64,000 nucleotides of DNA from Okapia johnstoni (GCA_024291935.2 CM044309.1:97799628-97863627); one strand, 5' to 3'. Positions 46,610-58,302 are shown, numbered from the stretch's first letter. Numbers and translations: made by a program. The notes: generated by a model from the letters alone, not told the origin.

Positions 46610-46875
46610 CTATATATGGGAAGATGCAAGAGTCTGGGCTCACTGAAATCAGTTCCTTAGATATGCACCTCAGCTATATGGGGCCAGTATCCTGTGCTTT
46701 CACACCCTGAGTTTCCTCAGGCTCATCATAGGGAGTGGCTCCTAGATGGCAGATATTCTTTCCCTTCCAGAGTTCCCTTAGAGCTCACCAGCTCACCATC
46801 GATCAGTGATGGCTTCAATTGCTGATGATTATGACATCCTTTGTCCACTGATATGGCAGGAAATACTCCATTTCT
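46610..46875 (+). repeat. Interspersed repeat, LTR-like, copy B
   Basis: Homologous to 21420-21740: TATGGGAAGATG, 'gtctgggctcactgaaatca', 'gatatgcacctcagctat', 'gggccagtatcctg', 'gatggcttcaattgctgatg' and 'ccactgatatggcagg'. Probably an ancient LTR; the family is not named. Two overlapping 85-codon frames just upstream (46281-46543) have no domain. Confidence 0.65.
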
Positions 46876-47391
46876 CAGGTGTAATATATCACCTAACCTC
46901 AAAGTAAAGAGATTATCATAGACTTCCAGGAAAACCCAATGTAATCACAGGGTCCTTAAAAGTGAAAGAGGGCAGTCGAGAGTTAGAGAGAAATGTTGAC
47001 TATGGAAGAAATACCAGAGAGATGTAATGTTACTATCTTTGAAAACAAAGAACGGGGCCAGGAAGCAAGGAATGGGGGCACTTAAATGTATTGTCCTTTA
47101 CAGCCTCCACAACGAACACAGTAGTGCCAACACCTTGATTTTAATCCAGTGAGACTTTGGTCAGACTTTTATTACTACAGAACTATAGGACAGTGAAATT
47201 ATGATGTGTTAATCCTCTACGTTTATGTAACTTGTTAAAGTAGCCAAAGGAAATTACTACAGCCCCACAGAGGCTCATGTTCTAGCTTAGGAATTTGTCT
47301 TGAGTTCCTATGTTCTAAATAAATTCTTTATTCATAATTTCATAAAAAGTGCAAATTTACCAAATGCACATTAGTAAGATTTACCTAAGGG
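46876..47391. other. Unassigned DNA
   Basis: May include more of the LTR-like repeat; otherwise nothing recognised. Confidence 0.4.
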
Positions 47392-47527
47392 TCGGGAAGA
47401 TCACCTGGAGAAGGAAATGTCAACCCACTGCAGTATTCTTGCCTGAAGAATTCCAGACAGAGGAGCCTGGCAGGCTACAGTCCATGGAATCACAAAGAGT
47501 TGGACACAACTTAGCAACTAAACAATA
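47392..47527 (+). mobile_element. BovA-type SINE, 5' truncated
   Basis: 'gggaagatcacctggagaag', 'ctggcaggctacagtccatg' and 'ggacacaacttagcaacta' identify the 3' two-thirds of the SINE. Confidence 0.92.
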
Positions 47528-47569
47528 GAAACCAGATTTACCTTATATCATGAATATGTCCATTTTGTG

Positions 47570-47790
47570 GACTTCCCTGGTGATTCAGTGGTTAAGAATC
47601 TACCTGCCAGTGCAGGAGACACAGGTTCGATATTTGGGTTGGGAAGATCCCCTAGAGAAGGAAATGGCAACCCAGTCCAGTATTCATGCCTGGGAAATCC
47701 CATGGACAGCTGGTGGCTGGTAGCTACAGTCCATGGAGTCACTCTTTTGTGTGCCAAGTCAGACATGACTTGGCAACTAAACAACAAATG
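47570..47790 (+). mobile_element. BovA2 SINE
   Basis: 'gacttccctggtgattcagt', 'ctgccagtgcaggagacac', 'ggttgggaagatcccctag' and an ACAACAAA tail. It lies 42 bp from the previous SINE, in the same orientation. The 89- and 93-codon frames come from the SINE. Confidence 0.95.
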
Positions 47791-48099
47791 TTCCTTTCTC
47801 AGTACCAACCCTTCCAAGACTAACCACGGAACGTGTTGTTATATATAGTTAACTAGCTCATGTCTTCTTCATAATTGAAGTATGCTTTTCTAAAATTTTC
47901 ATATTATTATGTCTACTTTCAACACTTACTTTAACACTTTTTTCTAAATTTTAATTGCCAAGTAAGATGTTATACATTCCTAGATAATTCTCCAAATTTT
48001 AGCTGTTTTCAACTTACTTATATTTATATATATATATATATATATATTTGTTCTTCAAGTTAAACTTAAATCTTCCAACTAGAATTGCATAGTTTATAG
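47791..48099. other. Unassigned AT-rich DNA with (TA)n
   Basis: A TA-dinucleotide run lies at about 48018-48048, just upstream of the next BovB. No gene seen. Confidence 0.6.
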
Positions 48100-48105
48100 A
48101 ACTAT

Positions 48106-48866
48106 CAGTTCAGTTAAGTCGCTCAGTCATGTCCGACTCTTTGTGACCCCATGAGCTGCAGCACACGAGGCCTCCCTGTCCATCACCAGTGCCCAGAGCC
48201 TACCCAAACTCATGTCCATTGAGTCGGTGATTCCATCAAACCATCTCATCATCTGTTGTCCCTTTCTCCTCCTGCCCTCAATCTTTCCCAGCATCAGGGT
48301 CTTTTCAAATGAGTCAGCTCTTCGCATCAGGCGGCCAAAGTATTGGAGTTTCAGCTTCAACATCAATCCTTCCAATGAATATTCAGGACTGATCTCCTTT
48401 AGGATGGATTGGTTGGACCTCCTTGCAGTCCACGGGACTCTCAAGAGTCTTCTCCAACACCACAGTTCAAAAGCATCAATTCTTCAGTGCTCAACTTTCT
48501 TTATAGTCCAACTCTCACATCCATACATGACTATGGAAAAACCATAGCCTTGACTAGACTGACCTTTGTTGGCAAAGTAATGTCTCTGCTTTCTAATATG
48601 CTCTCTAGGTTGGTGATAACTTTCCTTCCAAGGAGTAAGCGTCTTTTAATTTCATGGTTGCAATCACCATCTGCATTGATTTTGGAGTCCCAAAAAATAA
48701 AGTCTCTCACTGTCTCCACTGTTTCCCCATCTATTTGCCATGAAGTGATGGGACCAGATGTCATGATCTTAGTTTTCTGAATGTTGAGCTTTAAGCCAAC
48801 TTTTTCACTCTCCTCTTTCACTTTCATCAAGAGGCTCTTTAGTTCTTCTTCACTTTCTGCCATAAA
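48106..48866 (-). mobile_element. BovB (RTE) LINE, 5' truncated, antisense
   Basis: The 3' end (CAGTTCAGTTAAGTCGCTC) is at the left. The minus strand retains two good frames: 48531-48863 with KSLLMKVKEESEKVGLKLN, TSWQIDGETVETVRDFIF and [16 protein letters not shown]; and 48127-48444 with [33 protein letters not shown] and the VTKSRT end. A frameshift separates them. The only possible duplication is AACTAT (48100-48105 and 48867-48872), which is weak. Confidence 0.95.
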
Positions 48867-48872
48867 AACTAT

Positions 48873-49789
48873 GCCGTTACCCTAATATTCTGTTCCTGCC
48901 TCATTAAGGCTAAGAGAAAAAAGAAAAAGAATGTTGAAACAAATAACAACACTAACATCTTGAGAAAGTGTGAATATATCATCTGACATTTCTGTGAGGT
49001 TTTGACCAAGAGATTGAGCCTCAATAATTTTTGAAAGGAAACATGCTAATAAACCCTTTAATCTTACAAATGTAATGGAGTTAAACAAAAATATAACAAA
49101 ATCTTGGAGGTAGATTTTCATTTGAAATTATTTTAGGGAAATTAAAATCATACATAATGCTGAACCATTTTCTCAAATCACTTTTAGAATTTTTAAACAC
49201 AAACAGAAATGAAAAGTCAGGCTAGGGGCAAGATACAGCAGTGAGGAACTTTTATGTTTAGCAGTGGGTGGAATGGCTTTTAAACAGAGCTCTCAAACAT
49301 ATACTTTTTAAAAATTTTAACTACTTCTAAAGTAGTTTTTCTAATTTTATAATTTTTACCTGTCATCTCTGAATTGGGTTCTTATTTAGGAAATGTATCT
49401 ATCTAAATGTGCCTATCTATATCCATATCTATCTCTGTCAGTCTATATCTATATTTATGTCTATAAATCTACATATATGTATTACATTTTCATTAGGCCA
49501 TATGTAATGATAACTATATAAAAATAAATGGTTTTAAAATGAAATTCAGAGGAAAAACCACAGTAGTTTAATGAGAAAAGGGTTCAAACTTAAAACATTA
49601 TTTCACTGGCTCTTATGAACTCATCAAAAAAAAAGTTTATTTAGTCTTAGTGTGGATGGTATGAAACATTTGCATGAGTTGTTTTGTACCTTAAATCCAT
49701 TTTAAAATTGTCGTGTTTCAGTTTGGGCAAGTACACAACTCAGCAATCAATGTCTTACGAGACAAATCTAGCCCTTTATCTGATTTTGT
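48873..49789. other. Unassigned AT-rich DNA
   Basis: The part 49400-49480 is a degenerate TATCTA simple repeat. No gene recognised. Confidence 0.5.
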
Positions 49790-49920
49790 TTTGTTTAAAA
49801 ATGTTATATTGGAAAATGGTCAATTCATTTTGGTATATACTATCTCTGGCTGCTTTCATGTTACAATGGCACAGGTAAGCATTTGTGAGAGACTCCAGCG
49901 CTCACAAAGTTGAAAGCACT
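49790..49920 (+). mobile_element. hAT-Charlie-type DNA transposon fragment
   Basis: 'ctctggctgctttcatgtta' then CAATGGCACAG, 'tgtgagagactccagcg' and CTCACAAAGTTGAAAGC follow the order in the 58303-58750 copy (CAATGGCAG, then 'taaagacagagaatg' and 'cttaaaggctaaag'). Confidence 0.6.
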
Positions 49921-49936
49921 TATCATGTGGTCCTTT

Positions 49937-50558
49937 CAGTTCAGTTCAGTCGCTCAGTCATGTCCAACTCTTTGCAACTCCATGAGCTGCAGCACACGAG
50001 GCCTCCCTGTCCATCACCAACTCCCGGAGTCCACCCAAACCCATGTCCATTGAGTCGATGATGCCATCCAACCATCTCATCCTCTGTCGTCCCCTTCTCC
50101 TCATGCCTCAATCTTTCCCAGCATCAGCGTCTTTTCAAATGAGTCAACTCTTCTCATCAAGTGGCCAAAGTATTGGAGTTTCAGCTTCAACATCAGTCCT
50201 TCCAATGAATACTCAGAACTGATTTCCTTTAGGATGGGCTGGTTGGATCTCCTTTCATTCTAAGGGACTTTCAAGAGTTTTCTCCAACACCACAGTCCAA
50301 AAGTCAATTCTTCTGCGCTCAGCTTTCTTTATAGTCCAACTCTCACATCCATACACGACTACTGGAAAAGCCATAGCCTTGACTAGATGGACCTTTGTTG
50401 ACAAAGTAATGTCTCTGCTTTTTAATATACTGTCTAGCTTGGTCATAAGTTTCCTTCCAAGGAGTAAGTGTCTTTTAATTTCATGGCTGCAATCACCATC
50501 TGCAGTGATTTTGGAGCCCAGAAAAATAAAGTCAGCCACTATTTCCCCATCTGTTTGC
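49937..50558 (-). mobile_element. BovB (RTE) LINE 3' fragment with 13-bp duplication
   Basis: The antisense element begins CAGTTCAGTTCAGTCGCTC. Perfect direct repeats CATGTGGTCCTTT flank it at 49924-49936 and 50559-50571. The minus strand keeps 94 codons (50255-50539): [39 protein letters not shown] and [17 protein letters not shown]. Confidence 0.97.
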
Positions 50559-50571
50559 CATGTGGTCCTTT

Positions 50572-51693
50572 ACACAAGTTAAATATGGGTTCAAGTTTAG
50601 GAATTGCTTATGCACCATGTACATTTTACTAAGTTACCTAAATTTTCTAATGTTGAACACAGTTTCTTGAACCTGGGAGACATTCCATACATATCTGTTG
50701 AATACATAATAATTCTAAACCCTCTCCCTTGTAAAATACAAGAGCTATTTAATACCTATCTCAAATTCTATTTTGTTAATGATTATGGACATGAGAAATG
50801 AGCAGCTGAAGGTGAACATTGGTTCTATCTTTGAATGTTTGAATTTTTCCATTTAATATATTTAAAGTACCATGACAAATTATTCACCACTCTGAATATT
50901 TTGAGTGTAGCATTTGACAAAAGAATCAAAGTCTTTGAGCTATGTCTTATCAAATGGGAACTAAGCATAATGTAATTATAAAAAAGCAGCAACTAGACAA
51001 ATAAATTAAAACAATTATCCCTTAAACTTAGTATCTTTAGAGTATAGAGTGAACCAGCCATTGATTCTGAATTGTTGTTTTTTTCCTCTTTTTATCTGTA
51101 AAATGAGAATGATGAAATGGATATGTGCTAATAGCCTTCCAGGAAATCAGGGGAAATGGTTAGATTGCTATATAAACAGAGGAGTGTCAAAGTACTCCAG
51201 TACCTAAAATATCTGAGATAGAGAGGACCAGAAAGAGCTGGTGAGCCTATTTTAAACAAAGTTTAAGACTGTTTAGATTGTCAAGGCAGAAAAAAAAGAG
51301 AATTAGTCAATCATTCTAAAAGTATGAAAGTGAGAAATCATTGTAAAACCAAAGTTTGCCTAAAACCAATTATATTTGAATGGGTATTGACAACAGAACT
51401 GATATACCTACAGCTGGTCTTATCATATTTAAGTATACATGTTATGATTGGACTTCCTCTTCCAGGCAAGATAGAGTAACAAGGGCTAGATTTATCCACC
51501 CCCAGATACTTAAACAACCAAAATGTACGTACATAGTATTTGAAACAATGGTTTTCAACACAATGGACATCAGGCATTGGGGGACAGTAATTCCTGAGAA
51601 ATGAAATGAATTGTATGACTGATCCAGTTGATGTCCTTGAGAGTATTTACAGGTTGTGGATTTGTGAGAGGGAAATCATGTAGAGCCAAAGCA
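50572..51693. other. Unassigned AT-rich DNA
   Basis: A possible weak antisense MIR tail lies near 51080-51110 ('tatctgtaaaatgagaatga'). The 74- and 79-codon frames at 51338-51604 have no domain. Confidence 0.45.
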
Positions 51694-51893
51694 AAAGTGT
51701 GAAAGTGAAAGTCTCTCAGTCATGTCCAACTCTTTGTGACCCCATGGACTATACAGTCCATGGAATTTTCCAGGCCAGAATACTGGAGTGGGTAGCCATT
51801 CCCTTCTCCAGGGGATCCTCCCAACCTGGGGATTGAACCCATGTCTCCCACATTGCAGACAGATTCTTAACAGTTGAGCCACCAGGGAAGCCA
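51694..51893 (-). mobile_element. BovA2 SINE, antisense
   Basis: Complete reversed element from 'gtgaaagtgaaagtctctc' through 'ccaggccagaatactggag' to 'gagccaccagggaagcc'. AGAGCCA occurs near both edges (about 51681-51687 and 51896-51902), a possible short target duplication. The 67- and 72-codon minus-strand frames are SINE artefacts. Confidence 0.95.
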
Positions 51894-51902
51894 TACAGAG
51901 CC

Positions 51903-52029
51903 ATGCAGATTCCTAAAGTGATAAAACTGAACATCTGAAGAGACAAAGCCAACTAGAGTTTGAAGGATAAAAAACTACAGAAGAGAGAGCTACACAGAAA
52001 ACTCCAAATATGATAAGGATGACCTTAAT
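51903..52029. other. Unassigned DNA
   Basis: Nothing recognised. Confidence 0.4.
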
Positions 52030-52705
52030 ATTCATGTGAATCCTGTGAAGCCATGAACACATCAGAAAACCACCCTAAATGTGGAATAGGCTCATTTCAG
52101 ATAATGATTTTCCCTTTGGAGTCTCCAAAGGAAGAGAGCAGAAGACATATTTTAAGGAGTAATATCTAAAAAAGTTTTCAATTAGATGAAAACCAATAAA
52201 TTCCAATAAATTAGATGAAACTAAATAAATTCCATCCACAAGGAACATGAGTAAAAATGCAAGAGTTCATTTCATAATCCAATTACCCAAATGAATCATA
52301 AAGAAAAAAATCTTAGAAACAGCAAAAGAGAGAGAGAGAAAAAAAAGATAAATAACCTTCAAAAAGAAGGAAAGAAACTTAAGGATTACAGCATATTTGC
52401 TATCTGAAATAATGCAATGAAGAAGACAATGGGGCATTAGCTTTAAAGTTCTGACAGAAATGAAGATGTGAATATAGAATTCTATACTCAACTAACATAT
52501 ATTTTAAATATAGGGACAAAATAAAGACTTCTGTTTTTTAGATACACAAACTTTGAAAAAATTCTTCACCAGAAGACTCATGCTACAATATATATTATAA
52601 AACTTTTTGAGTAGAACAAAAATGGCACATGATAGGAATTTGGATCTATACAAAGGCATAGAGAGTCCTCAATTATTACTACATTGACAAATATATAATC
52701 TTTCT
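52030..52705 (+). mobile_element. Old HAL1/LINE-1 remnant, sense
   Basis: 'gaattctatactcaactaac', 'aattcttcaccagaagact', 'gcatgctac'-like and 'ggaatttggatctatacaaa' then GGCATAGAGAG follow the 3' part of HAL1/L1M. An AG-rich run lies at 52326-52348. No frame survives. Confidence 0.7.
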
Positions 52706-52794
52706 TATTATTCAATTTTTTTAAAAAAATATTTGATTATTTAAACAGAAATTGCAATATGTTATAGGTTTTATAACATTTTTTAAGTAATATG

Positions 52795-53155
52795 CATGAC
52801 AGGACATTCATCAGCTCAAAACATGGATGAATCTCATAATACTTATGTTGAGTGAAAGAGTGAAAATGATTTCATAAATCATGATCACATTCAAATAAAA
52901 CTAAAGAAAATGAAGACTAATCTATGGTGCCAAAAAGTCAGTAGTCACTGAATAAAATGGAGGAATGAGAGGCAGGAGGACAGGATTACAACAAAGTATA
53001 TTGAAACTTTTGGAGGTAATAGAAATGTTTATTATTTTTTATTATGATGATGACTTCATGGGTGTATACAGTTGTCAAAACTTACTAAACTGTACGTTCT
53101 ATATACATGGAATCTTTTGCATGTGACTACATCAATAAAACTTATTTAAAGGAAA
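52795..53155 (+). mobile_element. Old LINE-1 (L1M-type) 3' end, sense
   Basis: 'aacatggatgaatctcataa', 'tgggtgtatacagttgtcaa' and 'gtgactacatcaataaaact' are the standard 3' UTR end. It may belong to the element at 52030. Confidence 0.88.
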
Positions 53156-53854
53156 AAATGGCTGAGGGTGAAAGATAATTGCTATGATCATTTCTCCTTA
53201 GGGTATATTTTTTGTATGGATAGGAACTCTTTCTTCCCTGAATAAAGTCCATGATTGCAAAGAACTAGTTGCTGGCGTGGAATGTATGATAAGTAAATAT
53301 TAGTTGAAATAAATTAAATGCCAACAGTATGTCTACAATAAAATTCAGGGATCTGACCTCCCCTGATCTCTTTGAGACAAATGAATGTTCTAGTGTTTAA
53401 CTCAATTAAATTAGTAATTATTAAACATGATTTATGCCTTAACTCCTTAGAGCAACACTGCTATATGACAATCAAAGCTGTGCTTGTTATCTTTAAGATA
53501 CACTACTTTATTTGCAGTCAGTACTATGCCTCGTCAAATGCCCTCAACCTAAATGACCTGGTCAGGTTATGGTAATTTGCCTGTGCTCCTCATACCTCTT
53601 AGACAACTGCAGCTAATAAAACTTTCAGCTGAACTATTCTTCAGTCATGAAATTAGGAAGACATTCATTGGGAAATCATCATTCATTAATAATTTTTTTT
53701 TCACCTTGGAAGTTAGCATGCACATTATGGTAAAAATCATTATCTCAGAGAACCTGAATTTGGAGAGAGATTTATAAATTAATTATATGTGAAAAAATGT
53801 TTCGGGTGCTTTGCCAGTTTTGTATTTGGGTCAGAATGGGAGACATAAGGAAGC
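53156..53854. other. Unassigned AT-rich DNA
   Basis: The 67- and 74-codon frames at 53372-53777 show no domain. No gene supported. Confidence 0.45.
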
Positions 53855-54107
53855 TGTTGTTGTTCAGTCACTAAGTTGTGTCTGACTCTTTTTGACCCCA
53901 TGGACTATAGCCCACCAGCTTTTGTCCTTCACTGTCTCCCAGAGTTTGCTCAAATTCTTGTCTATTGAGTTGGTGATGCTATCTCACTATCTTGTTCTCT
54001 GCTGTCCCCTTCTCCTTTTGCCTTCAGTCTTTCCCAGCATCAGCGTCTTTTCCAGTGAGTCAGTTCTTCACATCAGGTGGCCAAAGTACTAGAGCTGCAG
54101 CTTCAGT
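53855..54107 (-). mobile_element. BovB 3' fragment, antisense
   Basis: GTTGTTGTTCAGTCACTAAG at the 3' end, then 'gttggtgatgctatctcac', 'ctttcccagcatcagcgtc' and 'catcaggtggccaaagtac'. It is more diverged than the other copies. Confidence 0.92.
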
Positions 54108-54191
54108 GGTTACTATTTCTTGCATTATATTCAGAAAAATACTTTAAAATGAGATGAGATTTGAGCTGAGACTTTAAGAATCTCCTCTATT

Positions 54192-54292
54192 TTGTTGTTG
54201 TTGTTCAGTTGCTAAGTCGTCAAACTCTTTTTTCAACCCCATGGACTGCAGCACGCCAGGCCTCCCAGTCCCTCACTATCTCTCTTTGTCAG
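54192..54292 (-). mobile_element. BovB/Bov-tA 3' fragment, antisense
   Basis: TTGTTGTTGTTGTTCAGTTG followed by 'ggactgcagcacgccaggc'. About 100 bp. Confidence 0.88.
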
Positions 54293-54602
54293 GTGAAAAA
54301 ACAGAAAATGGCCATTTAAAAAAGATAAATGGATATACATCTTTTGTCCTTCTCATCTCAGTAGCAATTACGTAAGCAGAATTATTTGCATAGTGAATGG
54401 AGTCTCAGCCAAAGATGAGACTGGTGAGGTATCTGAGCAGTCAAATTATGAATGAGGCACATTGCATAGGGATTTAAATCAGACACTTCAGGTGATATTA
54501 AGCCTTATGGTCCTAATGGATTACTTGCTTTCCCTAAAGTGATTTTTCATTTTTATGATTATCCAAAGTTTGTTCTAGTCATGGTCATGGTAAATAGGTG
54601 GG
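54293..54602. other. Unassigned DNA
   Basis: Nothing recognised in this stretch between two BovB copies. Confidence 0.45.
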
Positions 54603-55228
54603 GACACAATGGAAACAGTGAGAGACTTTATTTTCTTGGGCTCCAAAATCACTGCTAATGGTGACTGCAGCCATGAAATTAAAAGACACTTTCTTCTTGG
54701 AAGAAAAGTTGTGACCAACCTAGATAGCATATTAAAAAGCAGAGACATTACTTTGCCAGCAAAGGTCTGTCTAGTCAAAGCTATGTTTTTTTCAGTAGTC
54801 ATGTACGGATGTGAGAGATGGACTATAAAGAAAGCTGAGCACCAAAGAATTGATGCTTTTGAACTGTGGTGGAGGAGAAGACTCTTGAGAGTCCCTGGGA
54901 CTGCAAGGAGATCCAACCAGTCCATCCTAAAGGATATCAGTCCTGAATATTCATTGGACGGATTGTTGCTAAAGCTGAAACTCCAATAATTTGGCCACCT
55001 GATGCGAAGAACTGACTCATTTGAAAAGACCCTGATGCTGGGAAAGATTGAAGGCAGGAGGAGAAGGAGGTGACAGAGGATGAGATGTGGATGGGTGGCA
55101 TCACCAACTTGATGGACAGGAGTTTGAGCAAGTTCCAGGAGTTGGTGATGGACAGGGAAGCCTGGCATGCTACAGTCCATGGGGTCACAAAGATTTGGAC
55201 ACAACTGAGCGACTGAACTGAACTGAAA
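54603..55228 (+). mobile_element. BovB (RTE) LINE 3' fragment, sense
   Basis: Starts in the reverse transcriptase ('gaaacagtgagagacttta') and ends with 'ctgagcgactgaactgaact'. The plus strand keeps 126 codons (54609-54989): [55 protein letters not shown] and [19 protein letters not shown]. The minus-strand 267-codon frame (54575-55378), the longest in the window, is the complement of this BovB plus the adjacent SINE and has no coding meaning. Confidence 0.96.
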
Positions 55229-55254
55229 ATTTGTCCTGAAATGTAACAATTTCA

Positions 55255-55523
55255 GAGAAGGCAATGGCAGCCCACTCCAGTACTCTTGCCTGGAAAATCC
55301 CATGGATGGAGGAGCCTGGTAGGCTGCAGTCCATGGGGTCACGAAGAGTCGGACACGACTGAGTGACTTCACTCTCACTTTGAACTTTCATGCATTGGAG
55401 AAGGAAATGGCAACCCACTCCAGTGTTCTTGCCTGGAGAATCCCAGGGACCGGGGAGCCTGGTGGGCTGCCATCTATGGGGTCCCACAGAGTCGGACATG
55501 GCTGAAGTGACTTTTCAGCAGCA
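55255..55523 (+). mobile_element. Bov-tA-type SINE dimer with 12-bp target duplication
   Basis: Two monomers begin GAGAAGGCAATGGCAGCCC (55255) and GGAGAAGGAAATGGCAACCC (about 55397); the 3' end is TTTTCAGCAGCA. Perfect repeats GTAACAATTTCA lie at 55243-55254 and 55524-55535. Confidence 0.96.
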
Positions 55524-55535
55524 GTAACAATTTCA

Positions 55536-55844
55536 CTACTATGTATGGACATATTATGTAAACCACTTAGAAAAGCTCTTCACATCTTAAATTCTGCTGA
55601 AACATTATATTGATACACAGCATCAAATTTTGTAAATTCCCTAAACCTATTTAATTATTCCTGTGGTTTAGGTCACATGGAACAACTTGTAGTATAATCT
55701 AGGAAGACATATCTCTCACAATTCCCTCTTTTGTCCTTCTCATCTCAGCATCAATCACGTCCTTCAAATTTCAGGTGAACAGGGGTTACATGAATTTTAG
55801 AATTAACCTATGATAATAATAGTAAATTATACTTGACAAACATA
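55536..55844. other. Unassigned DNA
   Basis: Nothing recognised. Confidence 0.45.
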
Positions 55845-56035
55845 TTAATATTAATCACTTTGCATTGAGTGCTAGCGCTGTGCTAGACATAAGGTGAAGT
55901 GTTTGTGTAACTATTCCTTTAATTCTCATTATAGACAGTGAGATTGCCATTTCACTGATGAGCAAACTGAAGCCTCAAATGGTTGAGGTCATGTAAAAAG
56001 AGAGTGGAGTGCAGCTCTGTCAGATTCTAAGTAAT
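55845..56035 (+). mobile_element. MIR SINE
   Basis: 'gcattgagtgctagcgctgt', 'cctttaattctcattatag', 'ccatttcactgatgagcaaa' and 'ctgaagcctcaaatggttga' follow the MIR core. Confidence 0.8.
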
Positions 56036-58003
56036 GTAACAAAACATAAGGTTAATGAAATAACAGACACCTTACTAAAGCAAAATAGATCATGTATCTC
56101 AGGATGTAATTTAGACCCTGAAAAGAAAGTAATATGCCCAATTACTATTAGCATTTGAATGAGAGAAGCAATTTCATTGTTAAATATTCTATTACTCATT
56201 TAAAATTTGATCTACACCGGACATTTTTAAAACAAAGTATATAAAGAACATAATTTGAATTCAAATGTTAAGTGCTTCTGATTCTAGTGCAAGCATAGCA
56301 AGTTGTTTGGAATTCTCGAATGACTATCTATAAATTGGACATTTACATAAAAGAAGTTTTATTTCTGAAGACATATAATTTTGAATCTGCAGAGTGTGTA
56401 TGTGCCTGTTTTTGTATAATGAGTCAAATTGGAATGCTGTTACCTGAAAAATAGGATCTGTCATCTTCAAGGCTGAAATGTAACCCACGTTCGAACTACT
56501 TAATTGAAAAAGAGAATAGTAACAGTGTGTTGCTTCTTTTATATGCTTCATATGGAGTAAACTGTCAAAGAGTAACGAAAGGCTTTAGCAATTCCAATTC
56601 TAATGACTTTAATAACAGATGCAAGGCTAAAACCCTATACAGCATCATGAAAATTTATCCCACATGTGCTTTAATCATATGTGCTAACTCTACCGACAAA
56701 ACCAGATTGTTCTAGCTGTCACCATAGCATATCAAATATAAATGTGAATGCATATGGCACACTGTGTTGATTTTTCTAATAGCATTCAAACATACCACCG
56801 GTTTCCTTCTTGACTTTCTCTAACGTTAACAATGAACCTTAAACCAAGATGATGATGGATAGAATACAAAATTAAATTATAATCTTATTCTCACTTCAAA
56901 AAAAAAAAAGGAATCATGGATTTTTCTGTATATAAGCTAATAATTAATAGAATTATTGAAACATCATCAGCATGTTTGTTTTCAATCAGAAGTCACAAAT
57001 GAACAGATAACATGCAAACTTTTTCATAGGAAGTCATTTAGTGCATGTATTGAGTACCAGAACAAATGTGGAGATAGCTGTATCTCCACAGAATCCTTAT
57101 TCTAAATGAAAAATATGTTTGCTTTAAAATATCAAGTTGAATACCTGAAATGCATTCCCTTATTTCTAGAGATCACTTATAATTATCACTTTCACTGTAA
57201 ATCATTTCACTACTTTTAATTTATTTTTATAGTAAGTCTTCAATTCAGGCCAGAAAAGTATTAAGTATTTCATATTATTTCAGAGATTGACTCCCAGAAG
57301 TTGAAGCTACTCGTGGAACTTTGACTTTAGTGTTTGAAGAATTTACAAATTTTGCATCTACCTTTGGAAATACACTAGATGGATAAAGCAACTGTATCAA
57401 GGGCTTTGTATCTTTAACCTTTCCTACATCCAAATATGTCACTTTGCCTTTCTACTTGTTTTTGTGTTCCTCTGCCTTTACCATGAGAGCATTCCAGGAT
57501 AGCCTGTTCAATAATGAGAAAATTAGAGAGACAAATCTACCCAGTCATCCATTGTAAGGTCAATCTATAGCTGATCAGCTGACATATGAGTAAATCCAGA
57601 TGAGCCCAGACTAAATGGTTAAACTAGCAATACAATCTTGCAAACTAAATGAACACTTGCTGGTATGAAGCACTGAGCTTTGGGATGATTTACTGACCAT
57701 AATTATAGCAATAGATCATTGATTCATATCACTGTCTTTTGAGTTTCGTGTTGAACTTGTGTTTAAAATATACCACTAAGTGGAGCTGTGCCTAATTTAA
57801 ACATTTAGAATTCTTTTTTTTTTCCCACAGTCTTGTACTTAAAGAATATTCATTAGCTTTAAGTAATATGTGATTTTTTCCACCAGATCCATCCTCAATC
57901 ACAGGATACCTGGTCCATTTAAGTAGAATGTCCTCTCAACACACTGGCTTGGGGAATAGCATACAGTCCCACTCGTATCTTCTTATTCAATCAATAGAAA
58001 GAC
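56036..58003. other. Unassigned AT-rich DNA
   Basis: About 2 kb without a recognisable gene. A 12-base poly-A lies at about 56898-56909. Frames at 56324-56715 have no domain. The part 57260-57480 is slightly less AT-rich but has no splice pair that I trust. Confidence 0.5.
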
Positions 58004-58016
58004 TAGATCTTTTTCT

Positions 58017-58050
58017 TTTTTTTTTTTTAACTTTACAATATTGTATGCCA
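58017..58050 (-). mobile_element. Ultra-short LINE-1 3' end insertion
   Basis: A T tract is followed by AACTTTACAATATTGTATGCCA, the antisense last bases of the ruminant LINE-1 (compare ACTTTACAATATTGTA at about 17388). Flanks TAGATCTTTTTCT (58004-58016) and TAGATATTTTTCT (58051-58063) form a 13-bp duplication with one mismatch. The inserted body is only about 34 bp. Confidence 0.75.
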
Positions 58051-58063
58051 TAGATATTTTTCT

Positions 58064-58302
58064 AAGGAAATTCTATTTCCAGGTCAATTCATAGTTCATC
58101 TAGTTTAATCATTGTTTAATGAGTAAAATTTCAGTCGCATTCAATTTAAATGCCATGGAGCTTGAGAAGTTGTCCTTGAGATCTGTAAAAACTACTAAAT
58201 CCTTCCAAAGTAGAAATTTCTGGAGTAGCTTTTGTTCTCCTCGTGCTTAATGAACAGTGGTGTTCCAAAAATGCATAATCTTTTTACCTACAACAAATGT
58301 GG
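58064..58302. other. Unassigned DNA
   Basis: Nothing recognised. Confidence 0.4.

Noticed and set aside
49721..49873. Apparent exon with acceptor GTGTTTCAG and donor CACAG/GTAAGC
   Set aside because: Its right half is a hAT-type repeat whose consensus itself gives the donor-like sequence.
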